From Candidatus Eiseniibacteriota bacterium (GTDB lineage Bacteria > Eisenbacteria > RBG-16-71-46 > CAIMUX01), in the NCBI GenBank assembly GCA_020633975.1, contig JACKCR010000002.1:2356001-2420000 (forward strand): a DNA stretch of 64,000 nucleotides, written 5' to 3'. This document shows positions 1 through 9,703 of this stretch, one piece after another (position 1 is the stretch's first letter; every line of letters starts with the position of its first letter). A model generated the notes under the pieces. It was given only the letters and a program-made list of their open reading frames with translations, was not told where the DNA came from and ran no database searches. The position numbers and the translations under genes are program-made.

Positions 1-639
1 AGCGTGCTTCCGGTCGGTGATGTCGCTCAGGAGCCCGACCCGCATCACCACGTCCCCGCTCGCGTCGGCGATCGGGTGTGACCGCACCCACAGCCAACGC
101 CACTCTCCCCGCTTGAGGAAGCGGAACTCGACATCCAGATCGACCGGCTGGTCGGCCATTTTCAAGGCCTCGCGGACGCGGTCGCGGTCACTGGGATGGA
201 ATGCGGTGAGCCACGAGTCCAGGTCTGCGAACACCTTCTCGAACGTGGCGCCCTCCGGAATCCGGAAGCCGGGACTGACGTGGAGCAGCTTCCGTGCTTT
301 CACGTCCGTTACGTAGACCATGTCCCGAACGTCGGACAGCACGAGGTCCGTCCATGTGTCCCAGAACCGACCCGCATCGGCCTCCGCCTGCCCGTGTTCC
401 TCGAGGACCGCGGCAGCTACGACCTCATCGTCGCGGCGGACCGGCGCCACGAGCAGACGACCTGCAGAGATCTCCTCCGGCGGCGTGACGCAGGTGGACT
501 CCCCTTGTTCGAATACGAAACGCAGAGCGCGCTCGAACGGCTCATGCATCGCACGGTCGAGCCCCTCGGCGAACCGACGTCCCCGCGCGACCGGTTCTCC
601 GGGAGCGGAGGGCGCTAGAATGTGTCCCTCGCGGTCCAC
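1..639 (-). CDS. PAS-domain sensory protein, partial (runs off left edge)
   Basis: The minus-strand frame stays open from about 805 to the window edge. Reading inward it gives about 210 residues and ends in a textbook PAC motif (LLSDITDRKHA) preceded by a PAS core (ELRxVYVTD-like strand, then FRFLKRGEWRWLWVR). That is the usual PAS/PAC layout of sensor histidine kinases, diguanylate cyclases and related proteins, so the output domain lies outside the window. The N-terminal 80 residues resemble a degenerate sensory domain but I cannot name it. The start is uncertain: I used the GTG at 639 (VDREGHIL); another GTG lies at 696, and neither has a good Shine-Dalgarno. It is transcribed divergently from the SDR gene. 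Confidence 0.75.
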   Translation of the reverse strand, partial: MDREGHILAPSAPGEPVARGRRFAEGLDRAMHEPFERALRFVFEQGESTCVTPPEEISAGRLLVAPVRRDDEVVAAAVLEEHGQAEADAGRFWDTWTDLVLSDVRDMVYVTDVKARKLLHVSPGFRIPEGATFEKVFADLDSWLTAFHPSDRDRVREALKMADQPVDLDVEFRFLKRGEWRWLWVRSHPIADASGDVVMRVGLLSDITDRKHA

Positions 640-944
640 TGTAGTGGGCCTATGCCGAGCGGGTTCGGGATCGGGTGCGGAGCACGCGTTGGGCACCAAG
701 TCGGCGGGCGGCTCACTGCGGGGGCGCAGCGAATGGGATGGAGGCGGTGGCTGCAACGGAGGTCCGGAAGGTTCGGGCGAAATCCTATCCTGGCGTCAAA
801 ACGTTGTTGGCTCAGTATACTCGTCGCTTCGACCGATGGGGAAGGTCGGAACTAAGGAGACGGGCCCCCTTGAATGTGGACGGGTGGCACCCACGGCATG
901 CTGTTGCGGCCGTGGGAACCGGCCCATAGGGCGAAGGAGCACGG
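640..944. other. Divergent intergenic region
   Basis: This is the shared upstream region of the PAS protein (minus) and the SDR gene (plus). The only plausible signal is a TATACT -10-like hexamer at 816-821 on the plus strand, with a poor -35. It could drive the SDR gene with a leader of about 115 nt. I see no RNA gene or repeat. Confidence 0.35.
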
Positions 945-1922
945 ATGCGGGTCGCAATCACGGGAGCCACGGGGTTCCTGGGGGGACACATCGCCGAGAC
1001 CTTCGCGGGCCTCGGTTGGGAGCTGTCTCTGCTCGCCCGAAGCTCCGATCGTGCCGAGACCGTGGCCCACCTGGGCCGCACGGTGGTCGGTGACATCACC
1101 GACGCCAAAGCGCTGGACACGCTCTTCGCGGGTGCAGACGTCGGCATTCACCTGGTCTCGAACTTCCGCTCGGCCTCGGGGCCCCCTGAGTCCTACCACC
1201 AAACGAACGTTCGTGGCACCCAGGAAGCGGTGGGAGCGGCGAGGCGGGCCGGGGTCCGTCGTTTCGTCCACTGCTCCACCATTGGGGTGCACGGGCACGT
1301 CCGTTCCACCCCAGCCGACGAAACGTCGCCGTTCCATCCTGGGGACCTCTATCAGGAGACGAAGGCGGAGGCGGAACTCTGGGTGCAGTCGGAGGCCCGG
1401 AAGCCGGGGATGGAGATCGTGGTGGTCCGCCCGTGTTCGATCTACGGCCCGGGAGATACGCGGATGCTGAAGATGTTCCGCATGCTCGCGAAGCGCACGT
1501 TCTTCACCTTGGGAGCGTGCCGGGAGAACTTCCACGCCGTCTACATCGACGACCTGATCGAGGGGTTCCGGCTCGTCTCGACCCAACCAGGGATCCAGGG
1601 CGAAGCCTTCATCCTGGGCGGTCCCAGGTATCTCCCGCTCTGGGACTACCTCGTCACGGCGGCAAGCGCCGCCGGCGCCCCGCCCCCATGGATGCGATTC
1701 CCCTACTCTCCCGTCTTCGCGGCCTCGGTCGTATGTGAGAAGCTGTGCGTGCCGCTGAGGATCGAACCGCCACTCCATCCGAGACGTGTTCGTTTCTTCC
1801 GCAACAACCGGGCCTTCTCCATCGATAAGGCTCGGCGGAGCTTGGGGTACGATCCCCGGGTTTCTCTGGAAGAGGGCATGGAACGGACCGTGGCTTGGTA
1901 CCGGAGCCAGGGGCTCCTCTGA
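945..1922 (+). CDS. NAD-dependent epimerase/dehydratase (extended SDR)
   Basis: A 325-residue extended short-chain dehydrogenase. The Rossmann glycine motif GATGFLG is at residues 7-13, followed by the D-ITD loop near 50. The catalytic region shows the ST pair near 111 and Y136-x3-K140 (YQETK). The C-terminal half binds the substrate, as in nucleotide-sugar epimerases, 4,6-dehydratases and 3-beta-HSD-like proteins; the exact substrate cannot be read. A GAAGGAG ribosome site lies just before the ATG. With the carbamoyltransferase and glycosyltransferase that follow, the likely role is supply or modification of an activated sugar for surface glycan, which is inference from context. Confidence 0.9.
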   Translation: MRVAITGATGFLGGHIAETFAGLGWELSLLARSSDRAETVAHLGRTVVGDITDAKALDTLFAGADVGIHLVSNFRSASGPPESYHQTNVRGTQEAVGAARRAGVRRFVHCSTIGVHGHVRSTPADETSPFHPGDLYQETKAEAELWVQSEARKPGMEIVVVRPCSIYGPGDTRMLKMFRMLAKRTFFTLGACRENFHAVYIDDLIEGFRLVSTQPGIQGEAFILGGPRYLPLWDYLVTAASAAGAPPPWMRFPYSPVFAASVVCEKLCVPLRIEPPLHPRRVRFFRNNRAFSIDKARRSLGYDPRVSLEEGMERTVAWYRSQGLL

Positions 1923-2051
1923 CCCGTCACCTCAACAAGTGTGGACTTCCGGCCGAAACTCATTGAGTAGCGGAATCGGTCGGACTGGAACCCCGCTCTA
2001 CGTTCCGTCGTGGTCGGAGCGGGCCAAACAGATAGGGAATCGAAGCAACGG

Positions 2052-3815
2052 ATGAAGGTCCTCGGGATCTCGGATAGCAGCGTGTGCGGCGGAGCGTCCG
2101 TCAGCGTCGATGGCCATGTGCTCGCCTCCATCAACGAGGAGCGCCTGGACCGGCAGAAGCTCTCCACCGGCTTCCCCCGCCGTGCGATCCAGCGCGTCAT
2201 GGAAGTGGCCGGACTCGATTTCGAAGAGCTCGACAAGGTCCAGGTCTCGGACCGCCACAACTACTTCAAGCCGAAGTCCTCCTACTGGGAAGGCTGGCTG
2301 GTCGATCACCCGAACCGGAAGAAGGAGATCATGGCGACGATCTCCTCCCAGGTGTCCGCGGTGGTCGGCAACAACGACCTCGCCCAAGCGGCCTACTACA
2401 AGCTCAAGCGGAAGCTGACGGAGAAGCGGCCGAGTCAACTCGCCGAGCTGCTCCAGGGCGACTTCGGCATCACGGCCCCGATCGAACACGTCGATCACCA
2501 CTTCTGCCACGCAACTTCGGCCTATTACACCGCCGGCTTCCCCGACTGCACCGTCATTACCTTGGACGGTGGCGGAGATGGTCTCTGCTCGCGTGTCTAC
2601 CGAGTGAGGAACGGCGTCTTCGAGTCGCTCAACCACCTCGGCAGCTACCACTCCATCGGGAACTACTACGCCTACGTGACGCGCATCTGCGGGTTCACCG
2701 CGCACAAGCACGAAGGCAAGATCACCGGCCTCGCGGCCTTCGGCGAGCCGAAGTTCCGCGAACAGCTCTCGAAGATGATCGCGTTCGACGGAAAGCAGAT
2801 CCGGAACCGTGGAAACGCCTACTACTGGTCCGCGGTCAAGAAGCTCGAAGCTTCGCTTCCCGAGTCGTACGACAAGAAGGACCTCGCATCGAGCATCCAG
2901 CGCGTCCTCGAGGACGTCGTCGTCGCGTACTGCGAGCATTGGGTGAAGGCATCCGGGATCCCGCGCGTCGCCGTCGCGGGCGGTGTCTTCGCGAACGTGC
3001 GCCTCAACCAGAAGATCCACGAGCTCAGCTGCGTGGAGGAGCTCTTCGTGCACCCCGGGATGGGCGACGAAGGTCTGTCGTTCGGAGCCGCGCTCACGCC
3101 GAACGTCGTCCCGGACCGCCACTGTCCGCCGGTGGTCGACGACGTCTACCTCGGCCCTGGCTTCTCCGACTCCGAGATCGAGGCGACGCTCAAGTCACGA
3201 GGCGTCTCCTACCGCAGGGAAGACCAGCTCGAACAACGGATCGCCGAACTCCTGGCCCAAGGCCACGTGGTGGCTCGGTTCGACGGACGGATGGAGTACG
3301 GGCCTAGAGCACTTGGAAACCGCTCCGTTCTCTATCAGCCGAACGATCCGTCGGCGAACGACTGGCTGAACCAGCATCTCAAGCGAACCGAGTTCATGCC
3401 CTTCGCACCCGTCGTGCGTGAGGAGATCGCCGATCGCTGCTTCCTCGGCATGGACGGCGCTCGCGAAACCGCGCGGTTCATGACGATCACATTCGATTGC
3501 ACCGAAGAGATGCGTCGGCTTTGTCCGGGCGTCGTCCATGTCGATGGGACGGCCCGCCCTCAGGTCATCCGCAAGAAGGACAACCCGGGCTACTACCGGA
3601 TCCTCGAAGAGTACGAGGCGATCACCGGGCTGCCCACGATCGTCAACACCAGCTTCAACGTGCACGACGAGCCGATCGTCTGCAGTCCGGACGACGCGCT
3701 GAACGGGTTCCTCGACGGCGATCTCGACTATCTAGCGATCGGTACGTTCCTCGCCGAAGGCAGGAATGCGAAGACGCGGGAGCGACTCGTCACGTCGGCC
3801 TCGAACGTCAGCTAG
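2052..3815 (+). CDS. NodU/CmcH/TobZ-family O-carbamoyltransferase
   Basis: A 587-residue protein with the full two-domain layout of carbamoyltransferases. The N-terminal ASKHA/Kae1-like domain starts MKVLGISDSSVCGG and carries the metal/adenylate motif HVDHHFCHA plus TLDGGGDG. The C-terminal domain has GRMEYGPRALGNRSVL and FMPFAPVV. The family transfers carbamoyl from carbamoyl phosphate, via carbamoyl-adenylate, to a hydroxyl, often of a sugar. An in-frame GTG 14 codons upstream is less likely, because family members begin at MKxLGI. The stop overlaps the convergent glycosyltransferase stop by 8 bp. In this glycan region the acceptor is probably a surface sugar (inference). Confidence 0.92.
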   Translation: MKVLGISDSSVCGGASVSVDGHVLASINEERLDRQKLSTGFPRRAIQRVMEVAGLDFEELDKVQVSDRHNYFKPKSSYWEGWLVDHPNRKKEIMATISSQVSAVVGNNDLAQAAYYKLKRKLTEKRPSQLAELLQGDFGITAPIEHVDHHFCHATSAYYTAGFPDCTVITLDGGGDGLCSRVYRVRNGVFESLNHLGSYHSIGNYYAYVTRICGFTAHKHEGKITGLAAFGEPKFREQLSKMIAFDGKQIRNRGNAYYWSAVKKLEASLPESYDKKDLASSIQRVLEDVVVAYCEHWVKASGIPRVAVAGGVFANVRLNQKIHELSCVEELFVHPGMGDEGLSFGAALTPNVVPDRHCPPVVDDVYLGPGFSDSEIEATLKSRGVSYRREDQLEQRIAELLAQGHVVARFDGRMEYGPRALGNRSVLYQPNDPSANDWLNQHLKRTEFMPFAPVVREEIADRCFLGMDGARETARFMTITFDCTEEMRRLCPGVVHVDGTARPQVIRKKDNPGYYRILEEYEAITGLPTIVNTSFNVHDEPIVCSPDDALNGFLDGDLDYLAIGTFLAEGRNAKTRERLVTSASNVS

Positions 3816-5004
3816 TCGGCTCCGGCCCTGCCAGCTCCGCCTCGAGGCTTCCGTAGAGTTCGTGGACGCGACGACGGAAGCTCTCGTAGCTGTGTTCGCG
3901 TCGGATGAGGTCCTTGGCCGCCGCGGCGAGCGCGCGCCGACGCGCGTCATCCCCGAGCAGCGCCGCCATCTCCTCGCCGAACGGCCGAGGCTCGGGGTCC
4001 GCAAGTCCCGCGTGCTCCCGGTTCGCGACCTGCGTGTGCGTCGGTAGGTCGGTCATGAGGACCGCCACACCGGAATCGAGGTAGGTGTAGACCTTCATCG
4101 GCGTGTTCTCCCCCTGGGTGCGGGGAGAGACGAGGAGGTCGGCCTGCGCGAGGAGCGCACTCAAGTGCCCGACCGGTTGCGGGCCGGTGAACACCACACG
4201 TTCCTCCAGTCCGAGTTCGACGGCTCGGCGGGTGTACGCCTCGACATGAGCCGGAATCCCACCCACGACGACCAGCCGGGCGGACGGATCGAGCTCGTGT
4301 GCCCGCTGGAACGCCTCCAGGAGCAGGTCGATTCCCTGGTATGGCTCGAGATTGCCGACGTAGAGCACGATCTTGCCGTCCCGCAGCCTCTCATCTTCCC
4401 GCAGCCGAAGCACGCTGATCGGTTCCTTCTCGTCCCCGTTCTCGGATCCGAGCAGAGAGACATCCCGGAGGACGAGGATGTTTCGGGCCCCGAACCGCTG
4501 CGCAGACTGAGCCAGCGCGTCACACATCGGAACGACGGTGTGAGCGGCGCGGACGGCACTCCCTTCCAGACGCTCCATCCAAGAACGAAACGGCTGCACC
4601 GAAGGAAACCGGTCGACGATCTGGTCCGACATCGAGGAATCCATGTCGTAGACAAACGGGACTCTCAGGATCTTCCGGAGCGCCTGGGCCAGAAACACGC
4701 TCTCCTCAGTTGCGTGGATCACGTCCGGATCGATCTGCCGCGCCATCTGCAGCGCTTCGACGGAGAGGAATAGGTCGCCGTAGACCTTCTTCAAGGAGAA
4801 CCCAGGGCGGACTCCCGTCACCTTCGGCCAAGGGTCGATCCTGTGTATCGTGAGGCCCGGCAGGTCGACGTCCTCGCCTTCCGGAAACGTGAGGAGATGA
4901 ACCTGGTCGCCGCGCTCGGACAGGGCGCGCAGCAGGAGACGCACCGCGATCGGTGTCCCCCGTTCCTGATAGAACGGTTGGGGTGCCAAGAACAGGATCT
5001 TCAT
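3808..5004 (-). CDS. GT4-family glycosyltransferase
   Basis: A 398-residue GT-B glycosyltransferase. The N-terminal Rossmann half starts MKILFLAPQPFYQERGTP. The C-terminal nucleotide-sugar half has VLYVGNLEPYQGIDLLLEA, and near residue 310 QGENTPMKVYTYLDSG in place of the usual E-x7-E. The frame stays open 37 codons further upstream into the alaS end, but MKILFL at 5004 is the family-like start. It lies 86 bp downstream of alaS on the same strand and is convergent with the carbamoyltransferase. Donor and acceptor sugars cannot be inferred. Confidence 0.88.
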   Translation of the reverse strand: MKILFLAPQPFYQERGTPIAVRLLLRALSERGDQVHLLTFPEGEDVDLPGLTIHRIDPWPKVTGVRPGFSLKKVYGDLFLSVEALQMARQIDPDVIHATEESVFLAQALRKILRVPFVYDMDSSMSDQIVDRFPSVQPFRSWMERLEGSAVRAAHTVVPMCDALAQSAQRFGARNILVLRDVSLLGSENGDEKEPISVLRLREDERLRDGKIVLYVGNLEPYQGIDLLLEAFQRAHELDPSARLVVVGGIPAHVEAYTRRAVELGLEERVVFTGPQPVGHLSALLAQADLLVSPRTQGENTPMKVYTYLDSGVAVLMTDLPTHTQVANREHAGLADPEPRPFGEEMAALLGDDARRRALAAAAKDLIRREHSYESFRRRVHELYGSLEAELAGPEPTS

Positions 5005-5090
5005 GGCATGACGGCTTTCAGATTCGGCATCCTGCGTATCCTGGAGCAGATCGGACGCGAGGGGAAGCGCGTCCAGCGGCCCCGACGCGT

Positions 5091-8006
5091 CTAGCCGAGC
5101 CGCTCCGACAGCCAAGCCTTCGCGCGCTCGATCGCACCGGGGATTCCGGAGACATCGGATCCGCCGCCCTGTGCCATGTCCGGGCGTCCTCCTCCACGAC
5201 CGCCGACGAGCGGCGCGATCTCCTTGATGAGGTCGCCCGCCTTGACGCCCTTGTCGAGCGCGCCTTTGCTCATCGCCGCAAGCAAGGTCACCTTGTCCTC
5301 GCTCGCCGAGAGAAGGAGAACTGCCGCTCCGCCGGACTTGTCCCGGATCCAGTCGACTGCGCCACGGAGAGCGTCGACGGGAGCCTCCGGAACCTGCCCC
5401 ACGACGATCGACACACCGGAGACACTCGGCGCCGAGCCGAGCAGTGTCGCAGCGACGTCCATCACGGCATCGCCGGACTCCGCCGCCTGGGCCTTCTCCG
5501 CCTTCCGCAGCTCCTTGTGCAACGTCGTCATCTCCGCAAGGATCCGCTGCTTCACGTAGACGGGAACCGCGGTCTCTTGGAGCGCCGTCTGGATCTCCTG
5601 GAGGGACGCCTTCTGCGCATCCCCTGTGATTCCGCGCGCTGCCGCAAGATCGGCCTCGAGCTTCTTGCCCGCCTCGTGCGCGTTGACGGCGAGGTCTCCC
5701 GTCACACCGACGACACGCCGCACGCCCTTAGCCACGCCCTCTTCCGACAAGAGCGCGAAACTCCTCGCGTCCGCGGTCGTCGCAAGGTGGGTGCCGCCGC
5801 AGAACTCGACCGAGTACGCCATCCACTTCTCGTCCGCAGGGGACGCGAGCAAGTCCTCGACCGGAACGCCGACCGAGACCACGCGGACGACGTCGGGGTA
5901 CTTCTCGCCGAAGACCGCGCGAAGGGAGTGAACTTCACGAGCCTCGGCCTGGGGCACTTCCTTGGCGTAGACCGGAAGGCCGGCAGCGATCCCCTTCTGC
6001 ACGCCGGTTTCGATCGCGACGAGCTCGTCTGTCGAGATCGGCTTTCCGTGCGAGAAGTCGAACCGGGTCTTCTCGGTGTCGAGTAGCGATCCGCGCTGGT
6101 GGATCTCGTCACCGAGGACGTCACGGAGCGCCCAGTTGAGAAGGTGGGTCGTCGTGTGGTTCCTCATGATCTGGGCGCGTCCGGATTCGTCGACGCTCGC
6201 GACCACGATCGCGTCGACTTGGAAGTCGAGGGAGCCGGGCTCGAGTTCACCGATGTGGATCACTGTGTCCCCGAATCGCTGCGTGTCGTGCACGCGGAAC
6301 CCGGCCTTTCGGCCTCCGGAGCTCCCATCGCCCGCGCCCGATCCACCACCGTGATCAGCGCCGTCCACGCCTGTTTCCGCCAAGCGGATCCAGCCACGAT
6401 CGCCGACCTGACCGCCCTGTTCGCCGTAGAACGGCGTGCGGCCGAGTACCAACCCGACCGACGTCTCGCGTGGGACCGAACCGGACGCATGGAACCGCCC
6501 GTCCTGCACGAACCCGAGCAGCTTCGCCTCCGTCGGCTTCGCGTCGTACTTGGGAGCGTCGTTCGTCGAAGGCATCGGATCGACGATGTTGAGGTCGAAC
6601 CCAGTGCGCTCCGTGCCGCCGGACCGCGCACGCTCGCGTGCCTCCTCCATCAGCCGCTCGTACTCGCCGATGTCGACGGTGAGTCCACGCTCCTCCGCCA
6701 TCAGCTCGGTGAGGTCGATCGGGAAGCCGTAGGTGTCGTGGAGACGGAACGCGTCTTCACCGCTCACCTTCATCGACGCGTGGGTCACCGCAACGTTGGC
6801 TGCCTCCTGGAAGAGCTTGATCCCTCGATCGAGCGTCCGTCCGAACGACTCCTCTTCCTCGCGCAGCACGTCCTTCACATGCTCGACGTTCCGTCCCTGC
6901 CGCGCTGCGCGCAGCTCGGGGAACGCGGGCTCCATCTGGTCGACGAGAGCGTCGACCAAGTCCGCGAGGAACGGGTCGGTCATGCCCATGTACTGACGCC
7001 CGTAGCGCACGGCACGACGGAGGATCCGCCGCAAGACGTACCCACGCCCCTCGTTGCTGATCACCGCACCGTCGGTGAGCGCGAACGTGAGCGTACGAAC
7101 GTGGTCCCCGATGACCCGGTAGGACGTGTCGATCAGCGTCTCGGGATCGCCTCCCCGCTCACCGGACTTCGGCAGCCGGCCTCCGTACGGCGCAGCGCCG
7201 CTCCGCTTCTGGATCGCGTCGAAGAGTGGCGCAAAGACGTCCGAGTCGTAGTTCGAGGTCTTCCCCTGGAGCACCGCGGTCACCCGCTCGAACCCCATCC
7301 CGGTGTCGACGTGCTTGGCCGGAAGCAGGTTGAGCTTTCCGTCGCTCCCCCGGTTGTACTGGATGAAGACGAGGTTCCAGATCTCGATGACCCGCGGATC
7401 TCCCTGGTTGACCAGGTGTCCGCCCGACTTGTCCGGCGTGAGGTCGATGTGGATCTCACTACAAGGCCCGCACGGCCCCGTATCGCCCATCTCCCAGAAG
7501 TTGTCCTTCTTGTTCCCCGGCACGATGTGCGACGGATCGAGCCCCGCCTTCTCGGCCCAGAGACGACGCGCCTCTTCGTCCGGAGCGAGGTCTTCACTCG
7601 GGTCGCCCTCGAAGAACGTGGCGTAGAGGCGGTCCTTCTCGAGGCCCCAGACCTCGGTGAGGAGCTCCCAGGCCCAAGAGATCGCCTCTTCCTTGAAGTA
7701 GTCGCCGAACGACCAGTTGCCGAGCATCTCGAAGAACGTGTGGTGGTAGGTGTCCTTCCCCACGTCATCGAGATCGTTGTGCTTGCCACCGGCGCGGATG
7801 CACTTCTGCGTGTCGGCTGCTCGCGTGTAGGCCCTCGACCCCGTTCCGAGGAAGACGTCCTTGAACTGATTCATCCCAGCGTTGGTGAAGAGGAGCGTCG
7901 GGTCGTCGTGAGGAACGACGGACGAGCTCGGCACGATCTCGTGCTGCTTCGACCGGAAGAAGTCCAGGAACTGCTGACGGATCTCGGTGGATGTCCGGAG
8001 GGTCAT
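5091..8006 (-). CDS. alaS: Alanyl-tRNA synthetase
   Basis: 971 residues, longer than the roughly 875 usual for the enzyme. The class II core begins near GMNQFKDVFLG, with HHTFFEMLGNWSFGDYFK and GPCGPCSEIHID following. The editing domain shows HTTTHLLNWAL and the zinc-binding FCGGTHLATT, so all four expected ligands (H, H, C, H) are visible. The C-terminal DHHA1 glycine-rich segment is GGRGGGRPDMAQGG. The extra length sits partly in a low-complexity Gly/Ser/Asp insert (around residue 575, near 6290-6360) that looks like a disordered loop. It charges tRNA-Ala and hydrolyses mischarged Ser/Gly-tRNA-Ala. No T-box was seen upstream. Confidence 0.98.
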   Translation of the reverse strand: MTLRTSTEIRQQFLDFFRSKQHEIVPSSSVVPHDDPTLLFTNAGMNQFKDVFLGTGSRAYTRAADTQKCIRAGGKHNDLDDVGKDTYHHTFFEMLGNWSFGDYFKEEAISWAWELLTEVWGLEKDRLYATFFEGDPSEDLAPDEEARRLWAEKAGLDPSHIVPGNKKDNFWEMGDTGPCGPCSEIHIDLTPDKSGGHLVNQGDPRVIEIWNLVFIQYNRGSDGKLNLLPAKHVDTGMGFERVTAVLQGKTSNYDSDVFAPLFDAIQKRSGAAPYGGRLPKSGERGGDPETLIDTSYRVIGDHVRTLTFALTDGAVISNEGRGYVLRRILRRAVRYGRQYMGMTDPFLADLVDALVDQMEPAFPELRAARQGRNVEHVKDVLREEEESFGRTLDRGIKLFQEAANVAVTHASMKVSGEDAFRLHDTYGFPIDLTELMAEERGLTVDIGEYERLMEEARERARSGGTERTGFDLNIVDPMPSTNDAPKYDAKPTEAKLLGFVQDGRFHASGSVPRETSVGLVLGRTPFYGEQGGQVGDRGWIRLAETGVDGADHGGGSGAGDGSSGGRKAGFRVHDTQRFGDTVIHIGELEPGSLDFQVDAIVVASVDESGRAQIMRNHTTTHLLNWALRDVLGDEIHQRGSLLDTEKTRFDFSHGKPISTDELVAIETGVQKGIAAGLPVYAKEVPQAEAREVHSLRAVFGEKYPDVVRVVSVGVPVEDLLASPADEKWMAYSVEFCGGTHLATTADARSFALLSEEGVAKGVRRVVGVTGDLAVNAHEAGKKLEADLAAARGITGDAQKASLQEIQTALQETAVPVYVKQRILAEMTTLHKELRKAEKAQAAESGDAVMDVAATLLGSAPSVSGVSIVVGQVPEAPVDALRGAVDWIRDKSGGAAVLLLSASEDKVTLLAAMSKGALDKGVKAGDLIKEIAPLVGGRGGGRPDMAQGGGSDVSGIPGAIERAKAWLSERLG

Positions 8007-8353
8007 CGCAAGGGTCCTCTATTCTGACGAAACGGTTTCGGCCGACCGTCCACCAGTCGACCGGCTGCCTGCGGGGCTGGTGTGAACTTCGTTCGATCCA
8101 CCACGCGGTGGCTCGGCCCAGGCAAAGAAGCGAATCCGATGTGGGCCGTTGCTCTCACCTCGCCGACGAGAGTCCCCATTCGACGCGATCCGCCGTCTTC
8201 CCGCAAAGGACGGAGGATAGCAGAGCCGGCTGCCCTGGAAGAGGTGACTTGACGAGGAACCCCGGCCGGGCTTTCATTAAAGATCCGAGACCCAAAGCCC
8301 GAAACAGCAACAAGATTGCCGTTTCCAGAGCCCCGACTTAGATTCCCCAACAA
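8007..8353. other. Divergent intergenic region between alaS and glycan cluster
   Basis: Shared upstream region of alaS (minus) and the glycosyltransferase at 8354 (plus). The plus strand has TTGACG at 8249-8254 followed by AT-richer sequence at 8272-8281, a possible weak promoter. A short inverted repeat, GGGCTTT at 8268-8274 and AAAGCCC at 8294-8300, could form a leader hairpin. CCACC/GGTGG near 8099-8112 can pair as well. I found neither a T-box motif for alaS nor a tRNA. Confidence 0.3.
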
Positions 8354-9703
8354 ATGTCCGAAGCCGATCACGAGACAACCAGCACCTTTGCTCGGGGCCC
8401 CTTGCCGGCGGCCCTCCGCATCGTACTCGTCGCGTACAGGTTTCCTCCGCAGGCAGGCGGCGGAGTCCAGCGCCCGAGCAAGTTGGTCAAATACCTCGCA
8501 GATGCGGGTCAGGAAGTCTCGGTCGTCACGGGGCCAGAGCAGTGGTCCCAGCAGGATCCAACCCTGCTCGAGGATCTGGATCCGGACCTCGTCCGGGTGA
8601 GTGTGGGTGACCCTTCCCCGTTCCGGTCGATGAAGGAGTTTCGACGTCGGGCGAACAGCCACGCCATTGCGCGGTCCGTCCAGGGTGTCTTGTGGGCGAT
8701 GCACTCCACGTCGCTACCAGATCTGACCAATCTCTGGGCGGCGAACGCCTTCCATCGCACCGTGCGCCAGGTCGTCGATTCCGGAGCCGACGTCATCGTC
8801 GTGACCGGACCGCCGTGGTCCCCCCTCGTGCTCGCACGGCTCGTCTCGATGGCGACCGGCGTTCCTCTCGTGGTCGACTACCGCGACCCCTGGACGGAGA
8901 ATTACCTCGACCTCGATTCACCACGGCTGCAACAGGCGATCAACCCACACATCGAACGATGGGTGCTCAAGAACGCGGCCGGAGTCATCGCGGCCCACCG
9001 CGCGATCTTGTCGCGATTGGCTCCGATCCTCCCATCGACCACCCCGCGCATCTGGATCCCCAACGGCTACGATCCCGACGACTTCGCGCCCGCACAGGCA
9101 CGACGGCCACGCACGTCGAAGGAGAAGTTCGTTCTCTCCTATACGGGGAGCTTCTTCGACCGGCGGTTCCCTGGAACCCTGTTCGCCGTACTCGAGGACA
9201 TGCTGACGAACGGATCGATCGATCCCGAGCGGTTCCAGTTCCGGTTCGCGGGAGACCTGGGGCCGGGACAGCGGCTTCTCGCCTCGCTCCCTCGACTGGC
9301 CGAGGTCTGCAAGCTCGAAGGCTATCTCTCGCACTCTCAGAGCATCGACGTGCTCATGCAGAGTGACCTCAACCTCGTCTTCGAATCGGACGGAGAGAAG
9401 AACCTCACCACACCTGCGAAGTTCTACGAGGCTCTGGCCGCCGAACGACCGGTCCTCCTCATTTGCCCGCCTGGAGTCACGGCGAGAGTCGCGGAGCGAG
9501 TTGGCGGATGCCTCGTCGTGGATCCATCGGACGCGCAGGGTACGCGCGAAGCGCTACTCCGCGCGTACGAAGCCTGGACGCAAGGCGTGGCGCTGCCTGG
9601 TCCCACGATCGATCGATGCGGCTACTACGACAGAAAGCGGTTGGCCCTGCGCGTTCTCTCCTTCCTGCAGCGGGTCGTCGAGAACAAGGAACGGGTGCGA
9701 TGA
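8354..9703 (+). CDS. GT4-like glycosyltransferase
   Basis: 449 residues. The N-terminal half has RIVLVAYRFPPQAGGGVQRP, the form seen in glycosyltransferase family 4-like proteins, and VVDYRDPW in the acceptor domain. The C-terminal half has FVLSYTGSFFDRR and, near residue 355, NLTTPAKFYEALAAERPVL, in place of the standard GT4 EAxAxGxPV motif. It is the first gene of a plus-strand surface-glycan cluster. Its stop overlaps the start of the flippase by ATGA, indicating translational coupling. Confidence 0.88.
   Translation: MSEADHETTSTFARGPLPAALRIVLVAYRFPPQAGGGVQRPSKLVKYLADAGQEVSVVTGPEQWSQQDPTLLEDLDPDLVRVSVGDPSPFRSMKEFRRRANSHAIARSVQGVLWAMHSTSLPDLTNLWAANAFHRTVRQVVDSGADVIVVTGPPWSPLVLARLVSMATGVPLVVDYRDPWTENYLDLDSPRLQQAINPHIERWVLKNAAGVIAAHRAILSRLAPILPSTTPRIWIPNGYDPDDFAPAQARRPRTSKEKFVLSYTGSFFDRRFPGTLFAVLEDMLTNGSIDPERFQFRFAGDLGPGQRLLASLPRLAEVCKLEGYLSHSQSIDVLMQSDLNLVFESDGEKNLTTPAKFYEALAAERPVLLICPPGVTARVAERVGGCLVVDPSDAQGTREALLRAYEAWTQGVALPGPTIDRCGYYDRKRLALRVLSFLQRVVENKERVR

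Noticed and set aside
6099-8027. Long plus-strand open frame opposite alaS
   Set aside because: It mirrors alaS codons, has no signal or family motif and a typical shadow composition for high-GC DNA.
8085-8115. TTCGATCC with neighbouring CCACC as a tRNA-like end
   Set aside because: No acceptor, D or anticodon arm can be built around it.
8007-8353. T-box upstream of alaS
   Set aside because: No AGGGTGGNACCGCG-like antiterminator in the minus-strand leader.
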